Shown piece after piece: positions 1 to 8,061 of a stretch of 35,578 nucleotides of DNA (the stretch's first letter is position 1; each line of letters starts with the position of its first letter). The DNA is taken from the NCBI GenBank assembly GCA_025359165.1, contig JANYHG010000225.1, positions 1 to 35,578 on the forward strand. Direction: 5' to 3'. The DNA comes from Hyphomicrobiaceae bacterium. Its GTDB lineage: Bacteria; Pseudomonadota; Alphaproteobacteria; Rhizobiales; Hyphomicrobiaceae. Made by a program: the position numbers and the translations under genes. The notes beneath the pieces were generated by a model, which saw only the letters and a program-made list of their open reading frames with translations, did no database searches and was not told where the DNA came from.

Positions 1-163
1 CCCGCATGGTTCTGACGCGCGGCGCTGAAGCGGCTGCGCTAGAGTTGGCAAATTCAGCGACGATGCTATCGCGACCACATGCGTCGGCGGTTTTCACCTT
101 AATCACGTAGATTCGAGGTCGCGTTGGGTGGGACGTAACCGTGATTTTACTTTTGATTTGCAT
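1..163 (-). CDS. Partial hypothetical protein, cut by window edge
   Basis: Reading leftward from an ATG at 163, the frame stays open for 54 codons to the window edge, so only an N-terminus is visible. It begins MQIKSKITVTSHPTRP and is rich in Lys, Arg and Ser. The sequence upstream of the ATG contains a GGGG run about seven bases away that could act as a ribosome binding site. I recognise no domain in 54 residues. Base composition here is lower in GC than the housekeeping genes further right. It could equally be a chance open frame; the main support is continuous openness, a plausible start and the absence of any competing gene on the other strand. Confidence 0.3.
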   Translation of the reverse strand, partial: MQIKSKITVTSHPTRPRIYVIKVKTADACGRDSIVAEFANSSAAASAPRVRTMR

Positions 164-363
164 CACAAGCCCCAGGTCACAATTGACTGGGCCGACGTTA
201 CGGTATGCTCCGGGGCAGCCGTAGAGTCCGTGCGCAACGCGCAGTAGGAGCGCGACACCAAAGCACACAGAATGTCATGAAATACTCAGCGTATGTTGCG
301 CCCGTCGCAGCATGTTGCAACATACCTATCCGAGAGGCTAACCGAGCCGCCTGGGGGATCGTG

Positions 364-864
364 ATGCGCGACGATTTTTACAGCGAACTCATGCCGACTG
401 CACTTGCGGAGCTGGTTAAGGACGTGACAGACATAGCTGTATCGACGCTCACCGCAGGACCAGTGGCGCGCAATCCACAATTAGGCACGGTCGCGGAAAA
501 GCTGAAATCCATCCAACTTGAGAGATACCGCGCATATCCGCCCTCCTTTTTGCTTGATCTGGTCGGCATGCATAAGGACGGAAAAAAAGTCGGCTGGGTG
601 ACACTGGGGAAAAAACTTGGAATCACGAAAGCTGCGCCAATTGCTATGGTGCAAGGAGGAACGACCTCACGAGGCGAAGCAGAAAAATACATCAAAGTAC
701 TTGTCAGTTCCTGCAATGCAAAGTTTGAGCCGGATCACGCAAGCAATTCGCGATTCACTTCTCCCCCGACGTCAGTTCAGCCACGAAGGCCGGTACGATT
801 TCGCTGGCTTTTCCGTGGCGGCGTTGGTGAAACAGCGACGTGCCCTCGCTGGGTTCGAGATTGA
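364..864 (+). CDS. Hypothetical protein, tail overlaps the sirtuin gene
   Basis: I do not recognise this family. The frame is open from about 205 to 864; I prefer the ATG at 364 because a GGGGGA run lies about five bases upstream, although an ATG at 277 is also possible. The product (about 166 residues) looks protein-like in its first 120 residues: MRDDFYSELMPTALAELV, then a basic stretch with paired Lys and Gly, and a predicted helix ending KYIKVLVSS. The last 36 or so codons run antisense through the 3' end of the convergent sirtuin gene and become Pro/Arg-rich, which suggests the natural stop was lost or the end is degraded. Two 60-base lines inside it count 52% GC, below neighbouring genes, so it may be an acquired or decaying gene. 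Confidence 0.35.
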   Translation: MRDDFYSELMPTALAELVKDVTDIAVSTLTAGPVARNPQLGTVAEKLKSIQLERYRAYPPSFLLDLVGMHKDGKKVGWVTLGKKLGITKAAPIAMVQGGTTSRGEAEKYIKVLVSSCNAKFEPDHASNSRFTSPPTSVQPRRPVRFRWLFRGGVGETATCPRWVRD

Positions 865-1474
865 GTTCAACGGTATGGGCACCGAAACGCCGCGCCGTTT
901 GCACGAAGCCGGCGGCGGGATATACGTTGCCCGACGTGCCGATCGAAACGAACAGATCCGCTTCAGCCAGAGCGTCGTCGATGGTGTCCATCTGATAAGG
1001 CATTTCGCCGAACCAGACGATGTCGGGGCGCATGTGACCGATGGCACTGCAGGATCTACACGTCGTCTCGAGCGAGATATCCTGATCCCATGCCTGTTTG
1101 TCGTCGCACGCCGTGCACCACGCGGACAACAAGCGGCCATGCATATGAATGAGCTTCTGTGTGCCAGCCCGTTCGTGCAGCGGGTCGACATTCTGCGTCA
1201 CGATCAGGACGTCGAGGCCCGCAGTGCGTTCGAGCCGCGCCAGCGCCGCGTGCGCCGCATTCGGCAGCGCACCGAGCACGTCACGCCGGCGCATGTTGTA
1301 GAAATCGAGGACCTTGCGCGGATTGCGTGCAAATGCCTCGGGTGTCGCGACTTCGGAAATGTCGTACTTGGCCCACAAACCATCCTTGTCGCGGAACGTC
1401 GCAATGCCGCTTTCGGCTGAAATGCCGGCACCGGTCAGCACCACGATCCGCTTGTACGGTTGCACAGTCTTCAT
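755..1474 (-). CDS. cobB: NAD-dependent protein deacylase, sirtuin (CobB type)
   Basis: Sirtuins remove acyl groups from protein lysines while consuming NAD+, giving nicotinamide and O-acyl-ADP-ribose. The 239-residue protein has the Rossmann NAD motif GAGISAESGI (residues 15–24), TQNVDPLHERAG (93–104), the catalytic His112 in HMHG, two zinc Cys pairs (C120/C123 and C139/C142) and the GTSGN loop. Tyr59 and Arg62 in FYNMRRR match the Tyr-x-x-Arg pair that binds succinyl- and malonyl-lysine in class III sirtuins such as E. coli CobB, so desuccinylase as well as deacetylase activity is likely (inference). Start ATG 1474 has a GGAG about nine bases upstream. It is 16 bp downstream of the SDR gene on the same strand and probably cotranscribed with it. 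The usual second Asp of NIDxLH is followed by Pro here, a mild deviation. Confidence 0.93.
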   Translation of the reverse strand: MKTVQPYKRIVVLTGAGISAESGIATFRDKDGLWAKYDISEVATPEAFARNPRKVLDFYNMRRRDVLGALPNAAHAALARLERTAGLDVLIVTQNVDPLHERAGTQKLIHMHGRLLSAWCTACDDKQAWDQDISLETTCRSCSAIGHMRPDIVWFGEMPYQMDTIDDALAEADLFVSIGTSGNVYPAAGFVQTARRFGAHTVELNLEPSEGTSLFHQRRHGKASEIVPAFVAELTSGEK

Positions 1475-1490
1475 TGCGCGGTGGCTCCCG

Positions 1491-2474
1491 TTATCCTCGA
1501 TAGTGCGCGTACTGACCCTTCGGCTGGTAACGCTCGAGGTAGCTCGGTACGATGCTCGCCATCGTATGCGGTTTGGTCACGCCGAGCGCGGCCAAGGTGC
1601 GGCCCTCTTTGAGCGCGGCAGCGCCGACGATGTTGTCGGTCTGCAGCATGCGCACCTGATCGACCGTCAACGGGCGCAGATGGTTCGGCAGCAGCACCGA
1701 ACCGAACGCCGCCGCTTTCGCCAGCCAGAACGGCATCGGGAAATAGGGCTTGCTGCGCCCGGCCCAGCTCTGCGTCTTTTCCAGCAGCCCTCGGAACGTT
1801 TCGATTTCCGGCCCCCCGATTTCATAAACCGTTGCCGGTTTCCCTCCGCCGTTGGCCGCTGCCAGCATCGCCTGCGCGAGGTCGCCCACATACACCGGTT
1901 GGAATTTCGTCTTGCCGCCGACCAGCGGCATCATGGGGGACATGCGCGCGAGGTTGGCGAAGCGATTGAAGAAATTGTCTTCCGGCCCGAACACGATCGA
2001 CGGGCGCAGAATGATCGCATCTGGAAACTCCGACAGCACAGCCGCTTCGCCCGCAGCTTTGGTGCGGCCATAGTTGCCTTTCGAGGCCGCGTCCGCGCCG
2101 ATCGCGGAGACGTGGATCAAGCGCTTGACACCTGCGGCCCGCGCCGCCCGTGCGATGGCTCGCGCGCCGTCGACGTGCACGGCGTCGAAGGTCTGCGCGC
2201 CGCTTTTGTAGAGCAGTCCGACGAGGTTGATGGCGACATCTGCTCCGTCGAGCGCTGCCGCGATCGAAGCGGGATAGCGCACGTTGCACTGCACGGGATG
2301 GATCTGGCCGACGCTGCCCATCGGCTGCAGAAAGCCTGCCAGATCCGGCCGCCGCACGGCTGCGCGCACCCGCCAGCCATCGCGTGCCAAAGCCCGCACC
2401 GCATAGCGACCGACGAAGCCCGAGCCGCCGATAACCGTGGCGAGGCTACCCGCCTCGCGCCGTGAAGTCGCCAT
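1491..2474 (-). CDS. NDUFA9-like NAD(P)-binding SDR protein
   Basis: Atypical extended short-chain dehydrogenase/reductase of about 327 residues related to the complex I NDUFA9 subunit family. The N-terminus carries the dinucleotide motif GGSGFVG just after MATSRREAGSLATVI, followed by an acidic turn, a DGADVAINLVGLL segment, HVSAIGAD, and YGRTKAAGE, which gives the Tyr-x-x-x-Lys pair of the family. The frame is open to 2609, but the ATG at 2474 starts right before the Rossmann strand and has AGAGG upstream, so I prefer it. The family is known as a structural or quinone-related accessory of respiratory complex I in mitochondria and alphaproteobacteria; no nuo genes are nearby, so the precise role here is inferred. 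Cotranscription with the downstream sirtuin is likely given the 16-bp gap. Confidence 0.85.
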   Translation of the reverse strand: MATSRREAGSLATVIGGSGFVGRYAVRALARDGWRVRAAVRRPDLAGFLQPMGSVGQIHPVQCNVRYPASIAAALDGADVAINLVGLLYKSGAQTFDAVHVDGARAIARAARAAGVKRLIHVSAIGADAASKGNYGRTKAAGEAAVLSEFPDAIILRPSIVFGPEDNFFNRFANLARMSPMMPLVGGKTKFQPVYVGDLAQAMLAAANGGGKPATVYEIGGPEIETFRGLLEKTQSWAGRSKPYFPMPFWLAKAAAFGSVLLPNHLRPLTVDQVRMLQTDNIVGAAALKEGRTLAALGVTKPHTMASIVPSYLERYQPKGQYAHYRG

Positions 2475-2584
2475 GTCAGTACCTCTTGTCGTTTTATCCA
2501 GGCGGCCGCCTCGAAAGCATCGCGCACATGTAGCGAGATGCAACTTATCTGTGAAGTGTCCATCGGTATCGGCCAGGACGCTGT

Positions 2585-3418
2585 ATGCCCGGCACAGCGC
2601 TTGAGGCAAACTGGGGGTGTTCGATTCGCGCGCTTTGTTTGAATCAGTGTGGGATTACCGCCGTGCTGTTTGTCGTCATTTTGCTGACCCTCGGAACCGT
2701 TCTCGTGGCGGCCGTGCATATCGCGCCACGCATGGCCGAGGGCCGGTTGGTGTTTGGCGTGGAGCCAGATCGTCCAGCTGGCTTCGGCTACCGCATGACG
2801 TGGCTGGCGATCCGCAGTCGCGATACGGCGGCTGTGATCGACGCTTTGCAGCTGTCCCATGCGCAGGCGGCCAATTGGGCGACGGGGCTCGGCACGGTTT
2901 ACGAGCGCGATCTCGGCGAGTCCCATGTTTTCGTCAGCCCGCCGGTCAATGGCTGGACGTTCGTCGCCGGCTTGCCGCTGCCGGCACCGGTCAGTCGGCG
3001 CTTCGTCGACAAGTGCACGCCATTGCTGATCTCGCTCGGCGACACCTTCGTCGAGGTGCAGTATTTTTCGTCGATGCCGGCTCTCGATTATTTCGCCTGG
3101 GCCCGCATGATCGAGGGCCGTGTCGTGCGCGCGTTTGCGATCGGGGACGAAGGCGTGATCTGGAACAAGGGACGCCCGACGAAAGAAGAAAAGGCGATGG
3201 GGTTGAAGCTGTTCGAATTCCGCGGCCTGCGTGGCCGCAAAGGCGATGCGGGAAGCGAAATCGTGCTTTACCCGACCGAGGATCACTTGATGGAACTGGC
3301 GGCCAAATGGAGTATCGATCCGACCGGTCTTGGTCGGACTGAGCTCCCGCCCGGACTCGGAGTAGTCGCACGCACGCCGCTCGAATGGCGGCCCGAGCGC
3401 TTGCGTCGCGCCGCTTGA
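2585..3418 (+). CDS. Hypothetical protein with N-terminal membrane anchor
   Basis: Unrecognised 277-residue protein. Residues about 23–46 form one hydrophobic helix (GITAVLFVVILLTLGTVLVA), followed by a mostly soluble domain with alternating hydrophobic and charged residues, an aromatic patch SSMPALDYFAWARM, and a basic C-terminus ending RLRRAA. The topology suggests an inner-membrane anchored domain, probably periplasmic. The ATG at 2585 is used here; later in-frame GTG codons before the helix are also possible. The gene is divergent from the NDUFA9-like gene (110 bp apart) and lies 52 bp upstream of moaB on the same strand, so it could be cotranscribed with moaB. I see no catalytic motif and would not assign a function. 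Confidence 0.7.
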   Translation: MPGTALEANWGCSIRALCLNQCGITAVLFVVILLTLGTVLVAAVHIAPRMAEGRLVFGVEPDRPAGFGYRMTWLAIRSRDTAAVIDALQLSHAQAANWATGLGTVYERDLGESHVFVSPPVNGWTFVAGLPLPAPVSRRFVDKCTPLLISLGDTFVEVQYFSSMPALDYFAWARMIEGRVVRAFAIGDEGVIWNKGRPTKEEKAMGLKLFEFRGLRGRKGDAGSEIVLYPTEDHLMELAAKWSIDPTGLGRTELPPGLGVVARTPLEWRPERLRRAA

Positions 3419-3470
3419 AAATGGCGCGATCCGAGCCCACATCCTACGTCTAGTAGCGTTGGAAGACGAC

Positions 3471-4016
3471 ATGCCCCGTATCGACGAAACCCGCCCCTTC
3501 ATCCCGGTACGCATTGCGGTGCTGACCGTTTCGGATACGCGGGCGCTCGCCGATGACAAGTCTGGGGCGACGCTCGCAGAATTGTTGACCGGCGACGGAC
3601 ATGTGCTCGCGGACCGGGCCATCGTGCGCGACGACATAGCCGACATCCGCGCCAAGGTCGAAGGTTGGATCGCAGATCCCGGGATCGACGTGGTTATTAC
3701 GACCGGCGGCACGGGTTTCACCGGGCGCGATGTCACGCCGGAAGCCATCAGGCCCCTGTTCGAGAAGGAGATCGACGGTTTCTCGACGGTATTCCACCTC
3801 CTCTCGTTCCAGAAAATAGAGACGTCGACGATCCAGTCGCGGGCCTGCGGCGGCCTGACGCGCGGCACCTATATTTTCTGTCTCCCGGGCTCCCCCGGTG
3901 CCTGCAAGGACGGTTGGAACGGCATTCTCAAGTGGCAATTGGACAACCGCCACCGCCCCTGCAATTTCGTCGAGATAATGCCGCGCTTGGAAGAGCATAG
4001 GATGAAAAACAAATAA
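3471..4016 (+). CDS. moaB: Molybdenum cofactor biosynthesis protein B
   Basis: MoaB/MogA-fold protein of 181 residues. The family binds molybdopterin and, in MogA and eukaryotic Cnx1G, adenylylates it before molybdate insertion; MoaB itself is a paralogue whose exact role varies. Visible motifs are VRIAVLTVSDTR (13–24), the pterin-binding ITTGGTGFTGRDVTPEA (77–93), and LPGSPGACKDGW (138–149). A TTG at 3459 is in frame, but ATG 3471 has GGAAG about five bases upstream and is preferred. The last residues RMKNK run into the AT-rich gap and look like an addition to the usual MPRLEEH ending. No other moa or moe genes are visible in the window. Confidence 0.92.
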   Translation: MPRIDETRPFIPVRIAVLTVSDTRALADDKSGATLAELLTGDGHVLADRAIVRDDIADIRAKVEGWIADPGIDVVITTGGTGFTGRDVTPEAIRPLFEKEIDGFSTVFHLLSFQKIETSTIQSRACGGLTRGTYIFCLPGSPGACKDGWNGILKWQLDNRHRPCNFVEIMPRLEEHRMKNK

Positions 4017-4236
4017 TAACACTGCTGAATTTTTTTTGGAATAACAATTATTAATTCGTTATAGTATTATTATAAAAATAGTTTTCTTTGATGCTGCGAG
4101 TTATTTTACTTTGCTTATGCATCATTGTCAGGCTGCCTTGCTGCGGTGCTGGCTTCTGTGGGAACTCAAAACCAATCCCGTGTTGGCGACCGGCAAGGGG
4201 TATGATAGCGAGCATTGACCCGAGCAAATTTCGATC
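4017..4236. other. AT-rich intergenic region
   Basis: The gap between moaB and the amidase gene contains no convincing ORF. Line 4021–4080 counts only 10 G or C in 60 bases (17%), against roughly 60–65% in nearby genes; line 4081–4140 is 40%. There is a run of eight T at 4030–4037 but no GC stem before it, so it is not a standard intrinsic terminator. The content fits a promoter/UP-element region or a target for an AT-rich-DNA silencer such as MucR (inference only). Confidence 0.6.
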
Positions 4237-4251
4237 ATGGAAGCCGATGTC

Positions 4252-5670
4252 ATGACTGAGCCGTGCGATCTCACTGCCGTTGCCGCGCGCCGCCTGATCG
4301 GTGCAAAAAAGTTGTCACCGGTCGAGTTGATGGCCAGTTGCCTCGAGCGCATTGCGACGACCAACGGCGTCAGCAACGCCGTCGTGGTTATGGACGCGGC
4401 GCTGGGCAAGAAGCAGGCGAAGATTGCCGAGAAGCAGGTGATGCGCGGAGACGCGCTGGGCTTGCTGCACGGATTGCCTGCGGGCATCAAGGATCTGAAT
4501 CCGGTTGCCGGCATGCGTTCGACATGGGGTTCGTTGATCTTCAAGGACCACGTGCCGGAGGCCGACGACGAACTGGTCGGTCGGGTACGTGCGGCGGGTG
4601 CCAATATTTTTGCCAAAACCAACGTTCCAGAATTCGGTGCCGGTGCCAACACGCGCAACAGGGTGTTTGGTGCCACGACAAATCCGTTCGACCACAAGCT
4701 GACGCCAGCCGGTTCGTCCGGTGGCGCGGCCGCAGCACTCGCTCTGGGGCAGATGCCTATCGCGACGGGCTCCGACTACGGTGGCTCTCTCAGAACGCCA
4801 GCGGCCTTTTGCGGCGTGGTTGGATTTCGGCCATCGCCGGGCATCGTGCCGAGCCCGGATCGGGTTGCTGGTCTAATCCCTTGGGGCGTCAATGGGCCGA
4901 TGGGACGAACCGTAGAAGACACCTATCTGCTGCTCCAGGCTATGCTTGATGTCGATCCTGCCGATCCGTTTTCCTCCTCTGATGCGCTGGATTTCCCCGA
5001 TACTTTGGAGCCTGCAGATCTGAGTTCTGTGCGGGTGGCATTCTCCCCTGATTTGGGTGTCTGCGCGATCGACAAGGACATCGCCAAGGTTTTCCGTTCC
5101 CGCGTCAAAGCCCTGGCGGCGTACTTCGGGCAACCCGATGAAGCTTCGCCTGATTTTTCCGGTGTCCACGAGGTTTTTGAGGTCCATCGCGGGCTGTCGT
5201 TCGTCACCGCGCATCAGGACAAAGTCGCAAAGCACCGCAAGCTGCTGGACCGTAACGTCACCGACAATGTAGAACGCGGCTTGAAGCTGACCGTCGACGA
5301 GATCGGTCGCGGCTTCGTCGCTCAGCATACACTCTACAAGCGCGTGCTTTCGTTCTTCGACGATGTGGACGTCGTCATCTGTCCGGCCGCGTCGGTCTCG
5401 CCGTTCCCGCACGAGCAACTCTTCGTGGACGAGATCAACGGCGTGAAAATGGCGACCTATATGACGTGGTTGGCAATTGCGTACGCGCCGACGATGGCGT
5501 TGTGCTGTTCGGCGGTCGTGCCTTGCGGGCTCGATCACAAGGGCATGCCGTTCGGGCTGCAGATCTTTGGACCGAAGGGTTCCGACCTGCAGGTGCTTCA
5601 AGTCGCCTTGGCGTTGGAGCAAGCCATGGTCGGCACCGACATGGCGCGGCCCGTGCCGAAGCTCGGTTGA
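4252..5670 (+). CDS. Amidase signature family hydrolase
   Basis: Amidase-signature enzyme of 472 residues that hydrolyses a carboxamide. The Ser-cisSer-Lys triad is present: Lys80 in GLPAGIKDL, Ser155 in AGSSGGAAAA and Ser179 in GSDYGGSLRTPA; the 24-residue spacing of the two serines matches the family. The C-terminal part has the PFGLQIFGP segment shared with GatA-like amidases. The frame also has an ATG at 4237, but the ATG at 4252 has GGAAG eight bases upstream, so I take it as the start. The lack of gatB or gatC neighbours and the divergent middle region argue against the Glu-tRNA amidotransferase subunit. The substrate cannot be told from sequence. It is followed after 36 bp by the phosphatase-like gene and may be cotranscribed. 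Confidence 0.88.
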   Translation: MTEPCDLTAVAARRLIGAKKLSPVELMASCLERIATTNGVSNAVVVMDAALGKKQAKIAEKQVMRGDALGLLHGLPAGIKDLNPVAGMRSTWGSLIFKDHVPEADDELVGRVRAAGANIFAKTNVPEFGAGANTRNRVFGATTNPFDHKLTPAGSSGGAAAALALGQMPIATGSDYGGSLRTPAAFCGVVGFRPSPGIVPSPDRVAGLIPWGVNGPMGRTVEDTYLLLQAMLDVDPADPFSSSDALDFPDTLEPADLSSVRVAFSPDLGVCAIDKDIAKVFRSRVKALAAYFGQPDEASPDFSGVHEVFEVHRGLSFVTAHQDKVAKHRKLLDRNVTDNVERGLKLTVDEIGRGFVAQHTLYKRVLSFFDDVDVVICPAASVSPFPHEQLFVDEINGVKMATYMTWLAIAYAPTMALCCSAVVPCGLDHKGMPFGLQIFGPKGSDLQVLQVALALEQAMVGTDMARPVPKLG

Positions 5671-5706
5671 CGATCGGCGCAAATCTCGAATGCGAAGGAT
5701 GATGCC

Positions 5707-6372
5707 GTGTTAAAAGCCGCGTGTGTGTTGATTGGGCTGCTTGGCGGCGCCGGTGCCGCGATTGCACAGGGGGCGACAGCGGTTGCGCCGTCGTCGCCGC
5801 CGAGCTCGGCGACGGCGACCGTCGAGCGTATCGTCATCATGCGCCATGGCGAAAAACCGGAAGCGGGCTTGGGCCAGCTGGCGTGCCGCGGATTGGCCCG
5901 TGCTCTGGCCTTGCCCGATGTGATCATCGCGAAATTCGGTAGGCCGCAATTTGTTTTTGCGCCCAATCCGTCGCGTCGCAAAGCCGATAGCGGCAAACTC
6001 TACGATTACATCAGGCCGTTGGCGACGGTCGAACCGTTGGCCATTCAACTCGGCCTGCCGGTCGACGTGCAGATCGGCTTCGATCAACATAAGGCGCTGG
6101 TGCGAAAGTTGAGCAATACCAGCTTCGCCGGCACGTTCTCGCTCGTTGCGTGGGAGCACAAGATCGCCGCCGAGATCACGCGTGACCTCGTCAAAAAATT
6201 CGCAGGCGATATCACCCAGGTCGAAGCGTGGGGACATGCGGACTTCGATCGGTTGGATGTCATCGAGATCACCCGCGCGCCCGGGCAACTGCCCAAAGTG
6301 ACCTACACGCGTGACCGCCAGGGATTGAACGGAATCCCGGGCGAGTGCCCGAAATCGCCAGTCACTCACTAA
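5707..6372 (+). CDS. Exported histidine-phosphatase-like protein
   Basis: A 221-residue protein starting at GTG 5707, with AAGGATG upstream. Residues 1–21 are a signal peptide ending AIAQG. After an Ala/Pro/Ser linker it has IVIMRHGEKP (43–51), which is the phosphohistidine RHG motif of the histidine phosphatase superfamily, then a Gly-Leu-rich helix and, near residue 180, AWGHADFDRL, a candidate for the second catalytic His. It is short and divergent for the family, so substrate and even activity are uncertain; a periplasmic phosphatase or a related non-catalytic fold are both possible. Its 3' end overlaps scpB, which converges on it, by 11 bp. Confidence 0.75.
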   Translation: MLKAACVLIGLLGGAGAAIAQGATAVAPSSPPSSATATVERIVIMRHGEKPEAGLGQLACRGLARALALPDVIIAKFGRPQFVFAPNPSRRKADSGKLYDYIRPLATVEPLAIQLGLPVDVQIGFDQHKALVRKLSNTSFAGTFSLVAWEHKIAAEITRDLVKKFAGDITQVEAWGHADFDRLDVIEITRAPGQLPKVTYTRDRQGLNGIPGECPKSPVTH

Positions 6373-7063
6373 GGTTATTCGACGGCGGCGTTTCTTCGTC
6401 GGTCGGCGTCTCCGGGCCGGTCTCGTCGAGATCGAGTTCCGGCTGTTCGACGGCTTCAAGGGGCAGTTCATCGGGCATCAGGGCTGCGACGTCCGTCGGC
6501 TGCGGCACAGTGAACTCCGGCGGCAAGGCACTATCGAGCAGGCCCGCGCCTTTCAGTTCGGCAAGGCCCGGCAGATCGCGGATTTGATCGAGACTGAAGT
6601 GTTCGAGAAATGCCGGTGTGGTCCCGTACGTGATCGGACGGCCGGGCGCACGCCTGCGACCGCGCATACGAACCCAACCGGTTTCCATCAGCACGTCCAG
6701 CGTGCCGCCGGATGTTGCGACGCCGCGAATGTCTTCGATCTCGGCGCGGGTGACAGGCTGGTGATAGGCGATGATCGCCATCGTCTCCATCGCGGCCTTC
6801 GAGAGCTTGCGCTCTTCGCGCGCGTGCCGTTCGAGCAGGTACGACAGATCTTCAGCGGTTCGAAATGCCCACCTGCCGGCGACACGCACGAGAGTGATGC
6901 CGCGCGTCGCGTAGAGCGCCGCGAGTTCATCGAGCAAGTCGGCGATGCCGTCGGTGTTGGCGTATTTGGCGAGCGTGAGTTCGTCGAGCGGCTCCGAAGC
7001 CGCAAACAACAGCGCTTCCAGCACGCGCAGTTTCTCGCGCCGCTCCGATGTTTGCTGCGGCAT
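6362..7063 (-). CDS. scpB: Segregation and condensation protein B
   Basis: ScpB is the winged-helix kleisin-binding partner in the SMC–ScpA–ScpB condensin, acting in chromosome compaction and segregation. The 233-residue product has the typical opening EKLRVLEALLFAASEPL, the helix-turn segment KLSKAAMETMAIIAYHQPVTRAEIEDIRG (within about 85–115 of the chosen start) and TYGTTPAFLEHFSLD. The C-terminal 50 residues are acidic and Pro-rich, as often seen in alphaproteobacteria. The frame is open far upstream into scpA; I chose ATG 7063 because homology-like sequence starts immediately after it, although no clear ribosome binding site is visible and a GTG at 7084 is an alternative. It follows scpA on the same strand. 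Confidence 0.92.
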   Translation of the reverse strand: MPQQTSERREKLRVLEALLFAASEPLDELTLAKYANTDGIADLLDELAALYATRGITLVRVAGRWAFRTAEDLSYLLERHAREERKLSKAAMETMAIIAYHQPVTRAEIEDIRGVATSGGTLDVLMETGWVRMRGRRRAPGRPITYGTTPAFLEHFSLDQIRDLPGLAELKGAGLLDSALPPEFTVPQPTDVAALMPDELPLEAVEQPELDLDETGPETPTDEETPPSNNLSE

Positions 7064-7146
7064 GACGCTCGGCAACCGGGTCACGTTCGAGGCGCGCGGT
7101 GCCACGGGCTGATCGCGCCGTCTGGGTGGGTTTTTTTTGTCCGTGC

Positions 7147-7989
7147 TCAGCTTGGCTCTCCTGCCGTATCGGTCGCAGGTAGCGTTGTCGCCGTGCGTTT
7201 GCGCAGATAGATGGGTGCGAAAGGTTCGGCTTGCTGCAGCTCGACGAGACCATCGCGCGCCATCTCGAGAGAGGCGCCGAAGCTGGCCGCCAAAGTCGTT
7301 TTCGTCACCTCGGCCGACGCGAGGAACTGCTCGAGAAACAGGTCGAGTTGCACCCATTCGCCTGCGCTGCTTCCGACCAGACGTTCCAGCCGCAACCGTG
7401 CGTCCTTGATCGACCAGACGGTGCGCTTCTTGACCACGTGCACGCGGCTGATGGCGCTGCGTTGACGGAGATCGGAGTAGGCGCGGAGCAGGTCGAAAAA
7501 CTCGGCCGTGTAGGTGCGCTCGCGGATCGTGCGCATGCCCTCGGGGCTACCGCGCGGAAACACGTCGAAGCCCAGGCGTTTGCGTGTCATCAGTTGCGCT
7601 GCCGCCTGACGCATCGCATCCAATCGCTTCAGTCGAAACGCAAAGCGAGCCGCCAGTTCGTCGCCGCTGGGCGTCGGGTCGTCGGATTTTTCCTTCGGCA
7701 GCAGCATCCGCGACTTCAGAAAAGTCAGCCACGCCGCCATGACCAGATAGTCGCCCGCCAGTTCGATGCGCAGCGTCTTGGCGTTGGCGATGAAGGCCAG
7801 ATACTGCTCCGCCAGCGCCAGCACCGACACTTTGGCAAGATCGAGTTTGTGCGTTCGGGCCAGCGCCAGCAGCAGATCGAGCGGGCCGTCGAAACCGTCG
7901 ACGTGAACGCTCAACGCCTGATCGGGCCGGACATCGACCGTGGCGGGTTCAGACCAGGCGGCGCTGTCTGGGTTTTCGGATGGCGTCAT
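7147..7989 (-). CDS. scpA: Segregation and condensation protein A (kleisin)
   Basis: ScpA is the kleisin that bridges the SMC heads in bacterial condensin. The 280-residue protein has the N-terminal signature VDGFDGPLDLLLALARTHKLDL that contacts the SMC neck, then YLVMAAWLTFLKSRMLLP, a charged middle region and a C-terminal winged helix (about residues 190–270). The frame is open to 8055, where a Cys-rich 22-residue extension looks non-homologous; I prefer ATG 7989, but neither start has a strong ribosome binding site. It lies between nagZ (upstream) and scpB (downstream) in the order widely seen in alphaproteobacteria. Confidence 0.93.
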   Translation of the reverse strand: MTPSENPDSAAWSEPATVDVRPDQALSVHVDGFDGPLDLLLALARTHKLDLAKVSVLALAEQYLAFIANAKTLRIELAGDYLVMAAWLTFLKSRMLLPKEKSDDPTPSGDELAARFAFRLKRLDAMRQAAAQLMTRKRLGFDVFPRGSPEGMRTIRERTYTAEFFDLLRAYSDLRQRSAISRVHVVKKRTVWSIKDARLRLERLVGSSAGEWVQLDLFLEQFLASAEVTKTTLAASFGASLEMARDGLVELQQAEPFAPIYLRKRTATTLPATDTAGEPS

Positions 7990-8061
7990 CGAACAAGAAT
8001 GAGGGCTTTGCCCGCATACTCCACAAAACGGCTTGAAACCCTTGGGGAAATCCATGTGGTT

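Noticed and set aside
2117-3868. 583-codon minus-strand frame across the hypothetical protein and moaB
   Set aside because: It is antisense to two better supported genes and its translation is Arg/Ser/Pro-rich with no domain.
4030-4037. Rho-independent terminator for moaB at the T-run
   Set aside because: There is no GC-rich stem before the run.
4237-5670. GatA subunit of Glu-tRNA amidotransferase
   Set aside because: No gatB/gatC neighbours and the central region diverges; a general amidase fits better.
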